Shown here: in pieces, positions 11,843-23,379 of the stretch | Layout: each line of letters starts with the position of its first letter | How positions within the stretch are numbered: the first letter of the stretch is position 1 | Assembly: GCA_027559495.1 (NCBI GenBank) | Contig: JAMXSV010000023.1 | Location: 1,302,001-1,366,000 of the forward strand | DNA: 64,000 nt | Reading direction: 5' to 3' | Source: Aurifilum marmelostoma | Taxonomy: Eukaryota; Ascomycota; Sordariomycetes; Diaporthales; Cryphonectriaceae | Made by a program: the position numbers and the translations under genes | The notes under the pieces: model-generated | Databases searched by the model: none | What the model saw: the letters and a program-made list of their open reading frames with translations, nothing else | Told to the model about the DNA's origin: nothing

Positions 11843-14461
11843 ATGGCTTCCAACGGTGGTGACTCGTGGACCGGGCAGATGATGTTCGTCCGCATGAAGA
11901 AACCACCCTACACCGTCACCGGCAAGATCGAGGCCATCGTCCCAGGCAAGGGTGTCGTCCTTCAGGTCTGGGCCGGCGGCAGGCCATACCCTCAGAGACT
12001 TGAGATCGCCTCCGATGATATCGAGGACCTAAACGTTCAGGATGTGAACCAGACACCGCAGCCACAGGCTTACGGGCAGCCGCCTGCCCCTGCACCAGTT
12101 CCGCACGCGAATCAACACCAACAGCAACAACACCACCACCACCATCAGCAGCAGCAGCAGCAGCAGCAACAACAACAGCACCGCGTGCCCTTCCCTGCCT
12201 ACCAACAAAATCTGCAGTCGCCTGCCGTTCCTCCCAACCCTTCGCAGTACCCTCCTGCGTACCATCCCTACCAGCAGCAACAGCAGCAGCATGCAATCCC
12301 CTCGCCTCTCTCCCATATATCTGCGCAAGCGCCGCCCCCATCGCAGCAGCCGCAGCCGCAGCAGCAGCAGCAGCACGTGCCTGCAGCTGCCCAAGAACCC
12401 AAGGCGGCTTTCGTCGATCCTGCCATCCTCTCGATGGGCAAGCCACCCGCACGGCCTGCTCCGGCACCAGCCCCGGTCAGCAAACTGCCCTCAGCGGTGG
12501 CGTCTCCCTCGACAGCCCAGCAGCCCTTTCCCACTGCGACGAACAACCCACCCTCACATGCTAGCAACGGAACCACACAGTCTCCAGTTCCCCAGATATT
12601 CGTCGGCAATGTTGCGCATCAAGATGAGGCCCCTCAGACCGCGATCCTAAAGGCTATGCAGGGGCTGGGTCTAGGCACACCAGCTGGGCCGATCGGTCAG
12701 TCTGTCGAGGCTGCGGACCCCGTCGAGCCTGAGGAGCAGGAGCAGGAGAACCAGTCGTCGCAGAAGAAGATCCGGAAACGAAACCGACCAGTCAAGAAGA
12801 ATGCCAACGAGCCCCTGGAGGCTGAGCCTTCCCCTGCAAGAGGCACGAGGCCCAACAAGAAAGGCAAGGGCTGGCGGGAGACCCCTATGCTGGAGGACAC
12901 ATCGACGTTTCAACCCTACAAGGCACTGCGCAAGTCGAAGATCAACCAGGACGGCTGGGCCTCTGAGGACGTTACTGACGTCCAAGAGATGCCCGAGTTC
13001 GACTTCGAGGGCAGCCTGCGGAAGTTCGACAAGCGTACCATCTTTGACGAGATGAAGGAGAAGGACCAGATCGAGGAGGCTGATCGACTAGTGTCCCATA
13101 ACCGCAAGCCGAAGCCGGGCACCGCCGGCGGCAAGAACCTGCACTACACGGAGAACGTGCTGGAGACGCCGACGATCGAGAAGCCCAACAAGGCGCCGCC
13201 AGACGACTTCTGGAAGAGCGAGGCGGACGATGGCGCAGTGAACGGCAGCGAGCGGCTGAGCGGGCGGGAGCTGGGGATGGGGAGCAGGCAGGGCTCCCGC
13301 AGGGGCGAGGGCAAGCCTGCTGGCAAGGGCAGATCCCAATCCCGCAAGGCCAGCGCTGCCGCGGCGGGTCAGGCACCGAGCCGGACCAACTCGGGCGTAA
13401 GTCTTCAGAAAGCTGCCAGACGCCGGCGCAAGGCGCAATATGCTGATTCCGAAGAAAAGCTGCCCCCGGGCTCATCGACCGCCGCAGGGTTCATCGTGCC
13501 GTCGTCGAACCGGCGGGTCGAGATCCTGTCCCCCCTGCAGATGCTGAACCTCGAGAACATAGCACAAAACGACCTCGGCTTCACGGAGGACATGATGACG
13601 GAGAACGCCGCCCGAGGCATCACAGAGGTTGCACTCCACACCCTGACTGACCCGGCTATTAGGGTGAGGCTCGCGGCAGCGGATGGCAATGCCGCCGAGC
13701 AGCCGGCGACGGTGGTCATCCTGGCGGGCAACAACAAGTCGGGCTACCGATCCGTCGCCGCCGGTCGACACCTGCGCAACAAGGGACTGAACGTCATCCT
13801 GTGCGTGGTGGGCATAGAGAAGGGCGAGCGCGATCTCTCCGTCGACATGACCAAGCAGCTGCGGCTGTTCAAGAACTTTGGCGGCAAGGTCTGCTCCAAG
13901 AGCGAGCTGTTCGAGTTTGTCCGAAAGGCCTCGATGCCTGTCATCTCGATGGACGCGCCCAGGAGCGTGCTCCCGCAGGCCCCGCCCATGGCTGTCACGC
14001 TCATCATCGACGCGCTGCTGGGACACGTCACGCCGTTCGAGGACCTGCGGGCCTCGGACCAGGCGACAGTCTACGAGCTGATCGAGTGGACCAACCGCAA
14101 CGAGGCCTTTGTGCTGGCCGTGGACGTGCCAACAGGGATCGACCACACGACGGGGCGGCCGACCGTGCAGGACGGGCACAGCCTCTACATACGGCCACGC
14201 TACGTCGTCAGCGTCGGCGCGCCCAAGAAGGGCCTGTTCGAGGCAATAGCAGCTGGGGCCGCCGAGGACGACGAGACCGTCACGGGACACGTCTCGGATG
14301 ATGTCGTGCTCGACTGGAACCTGTACCTGATCGACCTCGGCCTCGGCGCGGCAGTGTGGAAGCGGGCCGGCACCAAGATACGCAAGGGGATCGATTTTGG
14401 CAACAGGTGGGCATTGCAGTTCAAGTACCAGTCTTCGGAGGCGGATCAGGCCGAGGAGTAG
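11843..14461 (+). CDS. EDC3: Enhancer of mRNA decapping Edc3
   Basis: A single exon encodes 872 residues. Edc3 is a P-body scaffold that binds Dcp2 and the helicase Dhh1 to promote decapping. Domains in order: an LSm domain at about residues 8-65, a Gln/His-rich disordered segment (about 90-115, with more polyQ to ~180), an FDF motif (PEFDFEGSLRKFDK, near residue 383) that in the family docks the helicase, and a YjeF-N Rossmann-like dimerisation domain from about 560 to the end. The start at 11843 is chosen because it lies just before the LSm fold. The frame is open upstream from 11660, but those residues look like translated leader. The length is typical of filamentous fungi, which carry longer linkers than yeast. 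Family confidence is high from three diagnostic modules in the right order. Confidence 0.95.
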   Translation: MASNGGDSWTGQMMFVRMKKPPYTVTGKIEAIVPGKGVVLQVWAGGRPYPQRLEIASDDIEDLNVQDVNQTPQPQAYGQPPAPAPVPHANQHQQQQHHHHHQQQQQQQQQQQHRVPFPAYQQNLQSPAVPPNPSQYPPAYHPYQQQQQQHAIPSPLSHISAQAPPPSQQPQPQQQQQHVPAAAQEPKAAFVDPAILSMGKPPARPAPAPAPVSKLPSAVASPSTAQQPFPTATNNPPSHASNGTTQSPVPQIFVGNVAHQDEAPQTAILKAMQGLGLGTPAGPIGQSVEAADPVEPEEQEQENQSSQKKIRKRNRPVKKNANEPLEAEPSPARGTRPNKKGKGWRETPMLEDTSTFQPYKALRKSKINQDGWASEDVTDVQEMPEFDFEGSLRKFDKRTIFDEMKEKDQIEEADRLVSHNRKPKPGTAGGKNLHYTENVLETPTIEKPNKAPPDDFWKSEADDGAVNGSERLSGRELGMGSRQGSRRGEGKPAGKGRSQSRKASAAAAGQAPSRTNSGVSLQKAARRRRKAQYADSEEKLPPGSSTAAGFIVPSSNRRVEILSPLQMLNLENIAQNDLGFTEDMMTENAARGITEVALHTLTDPAIRVRLAAADGNAAEQPATVVILAGNNKSGYRSVAAGRHLRNKGLNVILCVVGIEKGERDLSVDMTKQLRLFKNFGGKVCSKSELFEFVRKASMPVISMDAPRSVLPQAPPMAVTLIIDALLGHVTPFEDLRASDQATVYELIEWTNRNEAFVLAVDVPTGIDHTTGRPTVQDGHSLYIRPRYVVSVGAPKKGLFEAIAAGAAEDDETVTGHVSDDVVLDWNLYLIDLGLGAAVWKRAGTKIRKGIDFGNRWALQFKYQSSEADQAEE
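12112..12185 (+). repeat. CAG/CAA/CAC triplet tract (poly-Gln/His) in EDC3
   Basis: In-frame triplet repeats code for runs of Gln and His in the disordered linker between the LSm domain and the FDF motif. Such tracts vary in length between strains. Further CAG-rich blocks occur near 12270-12290 and 12345-12375. Confidence 0.85.
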
Positions 14462-14873
14462 AGATCCTCAGAGGCACGGGGCACTGCCGAGGACACAAGG
14501 GCCAGCATTGCACAAGCAGAGCCGACACGTACAGATACGCCGACCTTTTCTCGCTTGTTGAGTGCACTTGCTGGCTTGTTTTTTCTGAAATTCTTCATCA
14601 GCATCAACAATGACAACATGACTTAGGGGGCAGGCTTCGAGGCGGGGAACACAAAAAGGAGGGTCACAGCAAAGGAAAAGGGTGCTTTGAGTATGCATTC
14701 AGCCTGGCGTCTGATATTGAAAATTGAATATCCAGTCTATCATCTTTCTCGCGGACCATAGGCACATCTATGTTTCTGTACATTTTGTCTATGCAATCAT
14801 TAATGTGCCAGGAACGGGATTCAGAGGTAATATGGTGTTGACATGAGCGCAGTGGTGTCCGGGCCCCATTGTG
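14462..14873. other. Convergent intergenic region EDC3 / ADAL
   Basis: No gene seen. This is the shared 3' flank of two convergent genes and presumably holds both polyadenylation regions. Confidence 0.6.
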
Positions 14874-16451
14874 TCAAGCCATGATCTGCCTCAACCTCTG
14901 CTTCTCCTCCTCGCCACCAAAAATCACCTCGATGCCTTTCCTCGCCAACGTGCGGACGTCGGATTCGGACAGGCCAAAGTGCTGGGCGACAAGACGATAC
15001 TCATTCGACAGAGGGCTTCCAAACACGCCCACGTCATCCGTCTGATGGAGAAGCCAATTTTGTCAGCGTCCATGTATTTTAGTCATATAGGAGGGGGAGG
15101 GGGAATGTTTAATAGACTTACACACAACACAACAGTGCACTCGTCGACCTTCCCTACAATGTTGCACACACGGTCAGCAAGATTAGAGCAATTCCCTTGT
15201 CTCCCGCCCGCCCCCAAAAAAAAAAGAAAAAACTTACACCACTCCCCAAAATGATGACCTTCAAACCCGCCCTCGACCATGCCAGCATGAACATTACAGC
15301 TCAGACAAAGCTCCAGCCCCAGCCCCCCCGCGCCCCCCCGCGCCGCCCGCACCTCCCGCTTGACGGCCTCGCTCAGGTGGATCACGTGGCCCAGCCTGTC
15401 GGGCATCCACGCGCGCAGCAGCATGAGCAGCTCCGCGTCCGTGCCGCTGGCCTCGGCCTCGGCAAAGTGCAGCGTGATGCCGATGCCGGGCGCGAGACGG
15501 CGCGCCTCGCGGAAGGCGGGCTGCAGGGGCTCGATGCCGGTGCGGGTCGGGTCGCCGCAGAGGTCGAGGCCCACGACGCCGGCGCCGCGGCGGCGGCGGT
15601 GGTGGTGGAAATGGGCGGCCAGGCGGGCGACCTCCATCGCCTCGGCGGAGGTGTTGCGCCTGTCGATGGAGAGGATGAGGTTGGCGTGGAGGCGGGGGCG
15701 GTGGTTGTTGTTGTCGGCGGCGGCGGCGTCTTGCTGCTGCTCGAAGGCGCGGATGGTCTCGAGGATGGCGGCCACGTAGTCGGCCTTGGAGAGGTTGGAC
15801 CGCGGGAGGGCGCGGGGCGTGGTGCGCAGCTCGAGGTAGACGACGCCGTCGGCGGCAAAGTCCTGCAGGACGGAGCGGGTCGTGTGCTGGAGGGAGGGGA
15901 GGTCGTCGACGAGGTGGTAGATGTAGGAGGAAAAGAGGGGGAAGAAGCTTTTGGAGACGAAAAGGATGGTCAACAACTTGGGTGTCCTTGGAATTGGGGG
16001 GGACACGAAGGCGAGAGGGTTGAGTGATTTTGTGAAGGCATAGCTGCCACGAAAAAAAAAAAAAAACCCCCGTGGAAGCCTAATTCTTTCTACTTCTTCC
16101 TTCTCTTCTTCTCGTTCCTTTCACCCTCTCCACGGTGCTGCGCAAACACCTACGTCTTCAGGTCATAATCATGTTTCCCGTCCGGCATCTCGACGAGAGG
16201 ATCTGCCAGTTCCGTCTCGCCAGCCTCCTTCTTCTTGAGCCAGACTTCATGAAGACAGCGTCTGCTGATGCTCCCGCTCAGGTGGGCGTGGAGCTATGAT
16301 GACCCAAAGAGGTACAAGAGAAGGCGTTGGTCAGCCAATAGCCTCACACATTGAAAATTATACTCGATTGGTCCTATGAGATCTCTGTGAGACGACATGG
16401 GTACAATCATCCTGTCCTCACCTCGATCTTTGGCAGTGCTATCCAGTCCAT
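14874..16451 (-). CDS. Adenosine deaminase-like protein (ADAL / N6-methyl-AMP deaminase type)
   Basis: Five exons in transcript order are 16451-16422, 16293-16154, 15947-15238, 15153-15122 and 15041-14874, giving 359 residues. All donors are canonical (GTGAGG, GTAGGT, GTAAGT, GTAAGT) and phases join exactly. The first exon encodes only MDWIALPKIE, completed by LHAHLSGS. The protein is a metal-dependent TIM-barrel deaminase. Visible catalytic residues are the zinc-binding HAH of ELHAHL, the LHFAE glutamate, GH in DRLGHVIHL, and the CTDD aspartates reconstituted across the last intron. Length and motifs fit the ADAL group, whose known members remove the N6 group from N6-methyl-AMP, rather than classical adenosine deaminase. 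Substrate is inferred. It is divergent to TRS33, with 875 bp between start codons. Confidence 0.9.
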
Positions 16452-17326
16452 CGCAGTAAGCGGGAGACGAATTTGAAGGCCCGCGATGGCAAGGCTGGTG
16501 GTGTCGAGATATGTGATAGGGAAGGAGAAGGGGATTGGTGTATGAAGAGATATAGTCTGCCACGAATAATGGTTTGGAACCAATGATAGGCCTGTCAATG
16601 CATAGCAACAATATGAGATATAATTCTACTTTCCCACCTTATCCTTGTATTTTACAGGACGAATGAGAGAAAAAGAGTCCTGAGACAGCTATGTCGCGGC
16701 CAGCAACACCATTCAAAGTCAGTCCGCAAGATGTGAGGTTCAGATGTGAGTCAGAGACATGTAGCAGACTCCATCAAAACATTGAAGTCGTTTGCGTACC
16801 TTGGACGACAGTATTTCCTTTTTTTCTCTCTCTCTTCCCATTTGACTTTGGGGGGGGGGGGTGGGGGCGCCATGGCCCGTTGCTTCCTTAACTTCGGCCC
16901 GCCTCGATAAGATAGTGATAAGCATACTGTAAGTAGTAGGGGGGGCCTTGGAAGTTGCTCTGACGAAAGCAACGAACAGCGCTGAAAGCTGACCTGGTTA
17001 ACAGACAAACCTTCGATGCGTCCTCTCCCACCGACGATTCCAGCACTTCCTTCCCAGCTCCCACAGCACACTGTCTGTCCCAACTTGTTCTTCCCGTAAC
17101 GACGCGACATCATAAGATATACTCTCACAATCTCAACATTTCCCAAAGATCCAAAAAAGCCACAGAGCGCAGCATACTTCTCTCCGGAACCAACCCCCCC
17201 CCCCCCACACACATAAGACACCTACAGTCGACCAACTAATCATCCTGCCCCCCGGAAGACGACAGACGACCTCACTACCAAGCACACGTTTTACCTCCCG
17301 CCTTAGTTGTTTCCTACACTGTCAAT
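16452..17326. promoter_or_regulatory. Shared intergenic/promoter region of ADAL (-) and TRS33 (+)
   Basis: 875 bp separate the two divergent start codons. The region contains G-run 16851-16860, a C-run near 17196-17206 and pyrimidine-rich leader sequence before TRS33. No specific factor site is claimed. Confidence 0.45.
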
Positions 17327-18327
17327 ATGTCCTTCGAACCCGTGATGCCACCCTACAACGCGGGCGACCCGACGGCCACCTTCCTCAGCTCCTCCTGCAT
17401 AGACCTCCTCCTCATCGAGCTCGTGCCCATGGCCTACCGCGTGACCAACGAGCTGGAGGCCGCCTCCACATCCGGCGCCGACATACCGCCGCCCTCCTCC
17501 TCAGTCAACTCGGGGGCCAACAACATGACGTCGTCGTCCTCAGACTCGGTGTCTGGGACGGGCACGGCCGGGATCGGGGTGGGACCTACGGGCACGGGGT
17601 CGAGGAGGGTCATGGACGAGGAGGAAGAGAGGGATGCTGTGTTTTACCGGCTGGAGATGCTGGGGTACCGCGTCGGGCAGGGTCTGGTGGAGAGGTATGC
17701 TCGCTCCTTGCCTCCCTGATGTCCTTCTTCTAGCTTCAAGATCGAGCGAAAGATGGAGAGAAGGGGGGGGGGGGTTGGAGACAAATCACTGTGCTGACCA
17801 TAGATTTCTGGAAATCAGGTTCTCCCGCGACAGACCACGCTTCAACGACACCCTCGACGTGATCAAGTTCATTTGCAAGGACCTGTGGACGTTGGTATTT
17901 CGGAAACAGGTGGACAACCTCAAGACCAATCATCGGGTATGCCACGCTCCTCCGAGAGTCGTCATACGATTCCTCTCCTCTTGGAGGAAGAGAATTGCAT
18001 GGAGGAAAAGACGAACAAGGCAAATTGCTGACGGGAATCTTGACAGGGAGTCTACGTCCTGACAGACAATCTCTTCCGACCATTCTCGAGAATGAGCACG
18101 GGCCCTGGCGTGAATGCAGTGCCTCGCGCGGAGCCGGTATGTTGCACCTCTCTCGCATCTTGATATAAAACTAATGACTAACCCCCGGACAATAGTTTCT
18201 CTGGTTTCCTTGTGGTATCGTGCGAGGCGCGTTGGCGGCCATGGGCATCAACGCCACGGTGCAGGCCGAGACGACAGAGCTGCCCCAGGCAATATTTCAG
18301 ATCAAGACGGTATCGACAAAGTCATAG
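17327..18327 (+). CDS. TRS33: TRAPP complex subunit Trs33 (TRAPPC6-like)
   Basis: Four exons, 17327-17694, 17819-17936, 18047-18136 and 18196-18327, encode 235 residues with all phases consistent. Trs33 is a Bet3-fold core subunit of TRAPP, the Rab exchange factor complex that tethers ER- and Golgi-derived vesicles. Diagnostic features are the N-terminal helix (FLSSSCIDLLLIELVPMAYR), the RLEMLGYRVGQGLVER helix, KFICKDLWTLVFRKQVDNLKTNH, and a C-terminal FPCGIVRGALAAMGI segment. A Ser/Gly/Thr-rich insertion of about 55 residues (about 45-100) separates the first two helices, a common filamentous-fungal feature. The frame is lost if any of the three introns is left in, which supports the model. 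Confidence 0.93.
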
Positions 18328-18885
18328 GGCTATCTCGCCGCCACTGGTCTGCCGATCTATTCTTTTTTTTTTTTTTTTTTTTTTTGGTCTTCACTTTTTC
18401 TTCACTTTCAGATCACAAGAAGCGGGGCACAAGGTACAGGAGCATTGTCCACACAGATAGACGGGGCGAGGGCTTTTGGCGTTTTTGACGGACTTCATTC
18501 GTGGTGGGCGCTTCTATACCCAATTTAAAACCGAGCGTACTTTGGGGCCATGAAAAGAAAGACCGACTGGATATCGTCAGAACAATGAGTTCGTAAGGTT
18601 CTCTCTATTGCTAGCTTTGTAGGTCAAGCTACAGATGAGCCACCAAGATGGCCGTCATCATCATCAAGGACCTGACCAACTTGACCCCTTGTCCCTCACA
18701 ACCTGGAAAGATGGACAGAACAATCAGTAACTAGCGTTTCCCATATATTTTCTCCTGAATCCATCGCAAGGTCCGCGCTGCTGTATTGCAAAAAAGCTGG
18801 CCGCACATTTCTCCACGATGGAATCAGGCCGCAAGAGACAGAAGGGGAGTAGAAGGTAACCGAGATCGGAAAGAAGAGGGGGAAA
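18328..18885. other. Convergent intergenic region TRS33 / MDH
   Basis: No gene seen. It contains a 23-T run at 18363-18385 shortly after the TRS33 stop codon and otherwise unremarkable 3'-flank sequence. Confidence 0.6.
18363..18385. repeat. Poly-T tract
   Basis: A run of 23 T residues 36 nt after the TRS33 stop codon, a mononucleotide tract in the 3' flank. Confidence 0.85.
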
Positions 18886-20335
18886 TCACTTTGCGGGTTG
18901 GTTGGCGAAGGTGATGCCCTTCTCAATGTTGCCCTTGAGGCCCTTGGTGCAAGCCTCCAGCAGAGTCTTCTCCTTGTCGGTGATGTCGCCCAGGATGTCG
19001 ATAGCCTTCTCGGCTCCGTTGGGCTATAAAATGGTCAATATCGAAAGCGAATAGAGAGCAAGGAGAGGGCGGAATGGGGACGAGGGCGAGGGTTGGGGAC
19101 TCACGCCCAGCTCAATGGGGACGGAGAAGAAGTCACAGCCAGTCTTCTTGGCGATCTCCTCACCGCCAGGAACACCGGGGAGGTAGACGTAGCTGGGCTC
19201 CACCAGGCTCTTGGCGCCGGCAACAGCCTTGAGAAGCTTCTCGGCGAATCTTGACAGAGGTTTGAGCGTCAGCTTGGAGCCTTTCTCGATATCTGTGCAG
19301 CTGGGTGCCTTACCGGTAGCCAGCGTAAGCCATAGACAGCGTGGCGGAGCCAGCGCCATCCTTGGCCTTGACGACCTCGTCACCACCAAACTGGACACGG
19401 TTGACCAGAGCGTCATACTTGTCATCGGGGATGGTGACATTGGGCTTAACCTGGCTGAAGAGGGGGACGATGGTCTCGCCGGAGTGGCCACCGATAACGG
19501 GAACGGTGAGCTCCTGGGGGCTGGCCTTTCCAGCGATCTCGGCGACGAAGGTCTCGGCACGGACAATGTCCAGGGTGGTGACACCGAACAGGCGCTGGGG
19601 GTTGAAGACGCCCTTGGCCTTCAGGACCTCGGCGGAGATGGGCACGGTGGAATTGACAGGGTTGGAGATGACAAGGAGGAATGCCTTGGGGGCAACCTCG
19701 GCAGCAACCTCGATGAGGCCCTTGACGATGCCGGCATTGATATTGAACAGGTCATCACGGCTCATACCGGGCTTGCCTATAGGCACACATCAGTTTCAGC
19801 AAGCTCAAGGTAGGGAAAGAGCATCTGCGGGAAAGCAGTAATTACATACGGGGAATGCCGGCAGGGATGACAATGATGTCAGCATCCTTGAACGCGATCT
19901 TGGCCTGCGAAACATCACCCTTCTCCTTGGGGACGTAGCCAGTGACCTTCTATAGCAGTAGAGTGCGGTTAGCACAAGGAACAGGGTCAGGAGGACCTGA
20001 CAAACGGAGGAGGGAACATACGGCCTTGGAGGAGATGTGAGAGAGGTCAGCAGCAACACCAGGGGTGTTGACAACATCGTACAGGGCAAGCTCATCGACG
20101 AGGGGGGAGAGCTTCAGGAGCAGGGACAGAGGCTAGTAGAGAGAGTCAGCTCGAATCGCCCGGAAGCACGTCAGGTTCTGAGGAGGGGTAGCTGACCTGT
20201 CCAATGCCACCAGAGGCGCCAGCAACAACTACATGTTGGGTAACATTAATTAGCAGCAAATTCACAGAATAGTTGTTCCTGCTCTGCATCACAACAGTCC
20301 TGGATGGAGGCCATCGACGTACCAGCCTTGACCAT
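18886..20335 (-). CDS. NAD-dependent malate dehydrogenase, cytosolic/peroxisomal type
   Basis: Seven exons in transcript order are 20335-20323 (only 13 nt), 20228-20197, 20132-20022, 19949-19850, 19776-19314, 19249-19105 and 19023-18886. They encode 333 residues, the normal family length, with every phase consistent. The enzyme interconverts malate and oxaloacetate using NAD+. The N-terminus MVKAVVAGASGGIGQ puts the nucleotide-binding GxSGGIGQ motif at residues 8-15 with no mitochondrial presequence. The substrate-binding loop PAGIPRKPGMSR is formed across the exon 4/5 junction, and the catalytic-His region is IGGHSGET. The C-terminus ends ANQPAK, not a clear PTS1 signal (SKL-like), so location between cytosol and peroxisome is open. 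This is the most intron-rich gene in the window. Confidence 0.95.
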
Positions 20336-21778
20336 TGTGACGTTGTAAGCTTGGGATGCTTGGAGATGAGGGGTGTCAGGGTGCTAGTTGCTTTTCTGAG
20401 CTACTGTGGGGTCTGGGCGATATCAAGGCGACCAGTGATGGTGCGCAGATATGTCAGACAAGATGAGAGAGGTAGAGAAGATGGAAAATCTTCTTGAGGG
20501 TTTGGTAGTGTCGAGGGGGGGGGTGTCGAGGTAAGTTTGGTGTTACGACGAAAAGAAAGAAATCTTGGTGTGAAGGGGAATGAATGTGTTGGGAAAGGAA
20601 GGAGGGGTCGTTGTTGATTTTGATTTAGGTAAGAGGTAAGGTATACGATGGCTGAGTTACTGGTTACACCCTTAGCTTCCCCTCCCCAAGGGTAGGGTAC
20701 TAGCAGGGTAGGTACTTGGGCCCCTCCCTCCCCAGGGGCTGCATGGGGCACTGGGCAGCTGGGGAAAGAGCTCATGCAGCCTATGCAGCCTGGAGTGCAT
20801 ATTTCGGGGGGGGAAGGGATCTGTAATCTTGGCGGGGTAAAACGGCACACTGGCACGACTGGGTCACGTTTCTCTCCAAGACAGCATGAATTAGATTGAT
20901 TTACTTCCATCCGCCCCTCAAGCCCCCCCTTCCTGGTCACACTGCTCAGGCGAAACAGAAGCAAGTTCACGTCATGGTATCATCAGGACTATTGACGCAG
21001 CTAGACATCATCACATACAGCCCCAAGATTGGGAGTCCCACCTTGTCTATCTCTGTCCCGTCCTGCACGGGTCCCGAATTTACACGATAACTGAGTAGTC
21101 AGCGTGTTGGGAATGCTAGGATACCCGAGGTTTCCTCGGCAATACCCTTCCATCAGTGCCACATGTTGTGACGTGCGACAACCAACTCTCGGAAATTCAC
21201 AGGCCTCTTTTCGATTACAACGGCCAGACAACCGGGTCATAGTCGCCAAACTTCGGCAAGGGACGCTCCCGTTGCGGGTCTACGATTCCGATGAGGCTGG
21301 TTCTCGTGTAGTGTTCCGCGCGATGCCGGGGGCAACCACACAAGCCCACGAGCTACATGTAGCTTGCAGATCAAGACGCGTCTCTCTGGGATGAGGGAAG
21401 TAGGGACTTGGTTCTGGCCCATCTCTTGGCGCTGTTGCTCCCCATCTCTGCTGCTGCTGTAACTGCTGACAGTCATCGTAAAGAAACTAGCACCCGGCAT
21501 CCGACCTAGAACACCCTGAGAGGCCGACCAGTTGAAATTTAACGTCGTTTGAATTGACCCTGACTGTAGACCGTCCGTTGACCATTGACTCCTTTTGATA
21601 TCAAAATGCCGAATATCCCCTCATGATCCTTCTTTAACTAGAGGAAGACCGGGATGGCAGGCCCGTAGGCTCAGATGTATTGTTCTGGCCCCCACTGACT
21701 TGGTTGTCCAGACGTCCCGAGGCGTCAAGCTCTTTCACACGATGTCCTCCCCCACACCTCCTTAGACCGTCTCATCTC
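20336..21778. other. Intergenic, MDH promoter to eL28 3' end
   Basis: No gene seen. The MDH-proximal part has pyrimidine- and G-rich tracts, and direct GGTAGGTAC-like and GGGTAGGGTAC sequences near 20690-20720. The rest gives only short frames without protein character. Confidence 0.6.
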
Positions 21779-22647
21779 TTACTCCGAGGCAGCGGCGCGC
21801 TTAGCGGCGTTGCCGCGGAGCTTCTTCTCCGGGTCGGCCTTGACGGGCCTCTGGGACTTCTTGACGGCGGAGGCGCGGGCAATGGCGGCCTGGCGGAGGT
21901 CAGGACGGTAGCCGCCCTTGGCGACGTGGTTGGCGACGTTCTTGTAGGTCCTGGAGAACAAGACAGCTCGTTAGAGACCGAAACATGCAAGCCCCCCGTC
22001 ATGCTTCCCGCATCGTGACACCGAATGACCACACGGATCTTGTGCCTTTTCTGATTTTTCTTCTTCTTTTGTCTTCCTTTTCTCTGGACGAAAATACGTA
22101 CTTGCGGTTGTGGCCACTGAAGGCGGTCTTGTGGCCAGCCTTGGCGGGCTGGTGGACGGACTTGGCCTTCTTGGACTGGAAGGAGACGCCCTTCTCACCG
22201 TCGGCGGAGATGGCAACGGCCTTGTCGTTGACGAAACCGGCGTGCTGTGCATTGAAAATCGATCAGCCCTTCTTGGTCCTTCTCAATCCATGGATATGGT
22301 CTGCCGGCTTCCTCGGTCATCATCATCCTGCTCCTCCTCCTCATCTCCTCTTCTGTCCTGCTTCTTGGGTACCCTGTGTCTTCGCTGGATCGGCCTGAGA
22401 TGCTTCGTACCTTGCGGGAGTGCTTGTTCAGCAGGTTGAAGGGGTCGCGGGAGAATTGGACACCACCGGCCTGCTTGCGCTTGACCAGGTAGGAGTTGTT
22501 GTTGCCTATGCCGACAAAGATTAGGACCTAGATAAATTCCCGGCCTCACCCTATTGCTTCTCCCTTTTCAATTGCCACCAAAGGGGGGAGAAATAACATA
22601 CGAACAATCTCCCAGACGAGATCGGAGGAAACGTTAGGAAGAGACAT
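21779..22647 (-). CDS. RPL28: 60S ribosomal protein eL28
   Basis: Four exons in transcript order are 22647-22602, 22505-22411, 22244-22102 and 21950-21779. They encode 151 residues, with GTATGT, GTACGA and GTACGT donors. The protein is a basic large-subunit ribosomal protein of the L28e family, as shown by MSLPNVSSDLVWEIV, the NNNSYLVKRKQ segment, FSRDPFNLLNKHSRK, the SGHNRKTYKNVANHV region and a Lys/Arg/Ala-rich C-terminus. In fungal naming eL28 is the metazoan-type L28, which Saccharomyces lacks, so the symbol should not be confused with yeast Rpl28 (uL15). The introns (96, 166 and 151 nt) are longer than the window average. I looked for a snoRNA in them and found no convincing one. Confidence 0.93.
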
Positions 22648-23379
22648 TTTGGCTGGGTGGGATATGTGACCTAGAAAAGGAAAAATAACACCAGAAAGGT
22701 CGTCTATGGGGGTAGTCTTGAAGCTGTTTTCGCAGTCGTCCTCGGCGCTCGTGATTTTCGCTTCGACAAACTCTCCGCCAGAACGATTCTGTGGACGGCT
22801 TACATAAGGCGGACGCAGGGAGTGGGCCCCAGGTCAGGTCTTAGCGTGAGCAGCCGCGAGCCAACCCCATTCCGTATCCGAACACGCCTCTGCAGGGCTC
22901 GGAGAGTGAAGTTGCGTCAGCCCCGGCTGCGACGGCCGCTGATGACAAGGCCAGCTTCCCCCCCCCATTCTCCATCCCACGATCACCTTACCAGACGACA
23001 TATTTGCCTTTTCCTTCTTCCTCTACCATTTCTTCCCCTCTTTCTAATGTGATTCCGCTTACTGCCATGCAATCGCGAAAGGAAGCTCTGCTGCTTTCCT
23101 AGGAACATTGCGGACACTGCAGAGTCGGCTAGCATTTTGCAACCTCAAATTACCTATTTTAAACGTCCTTCTTCCCTTTGTCTGCTCTCAACGCTCCCGA
23201 GCCCAACAACAGCGTCACCCCTGGCGAACTATCAATCCCGACTAGACGACCGACTCTGAACAATCGCTTGTCCTTTTGGTTGAAGCGAAAGATCCATTGC
23301 ATACCCAGCCTCGGTGCTACCACCACTTGGCGTCTGCTCGCTCTTATAAGTCTAAAAGAGGAACACGCAAACCAAAACG
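22648..23379. promoter_or_regulatory. Divergent promoter region of eL28 (-) and UPF0357-like gene (+)
   Basis: About 730 bp lie between divergent starts, with no gene seen inside. The stretch near 22960-23045 is C- and T-rich, typical of fungal leaders. No specific motif is claimed. Confidence 0.4.

Noticed and set aside
22245..22410. Possible C/D-box snoRNA in eL28 intron 2 (ATGATGA and CTGA about 50 nt apart on the minus strand)
   Set aside because: No terminal stem and no convincing internal C'/D' boxes; the ATGATGA lies in a low-complexity GA/GAT-rich stretch.
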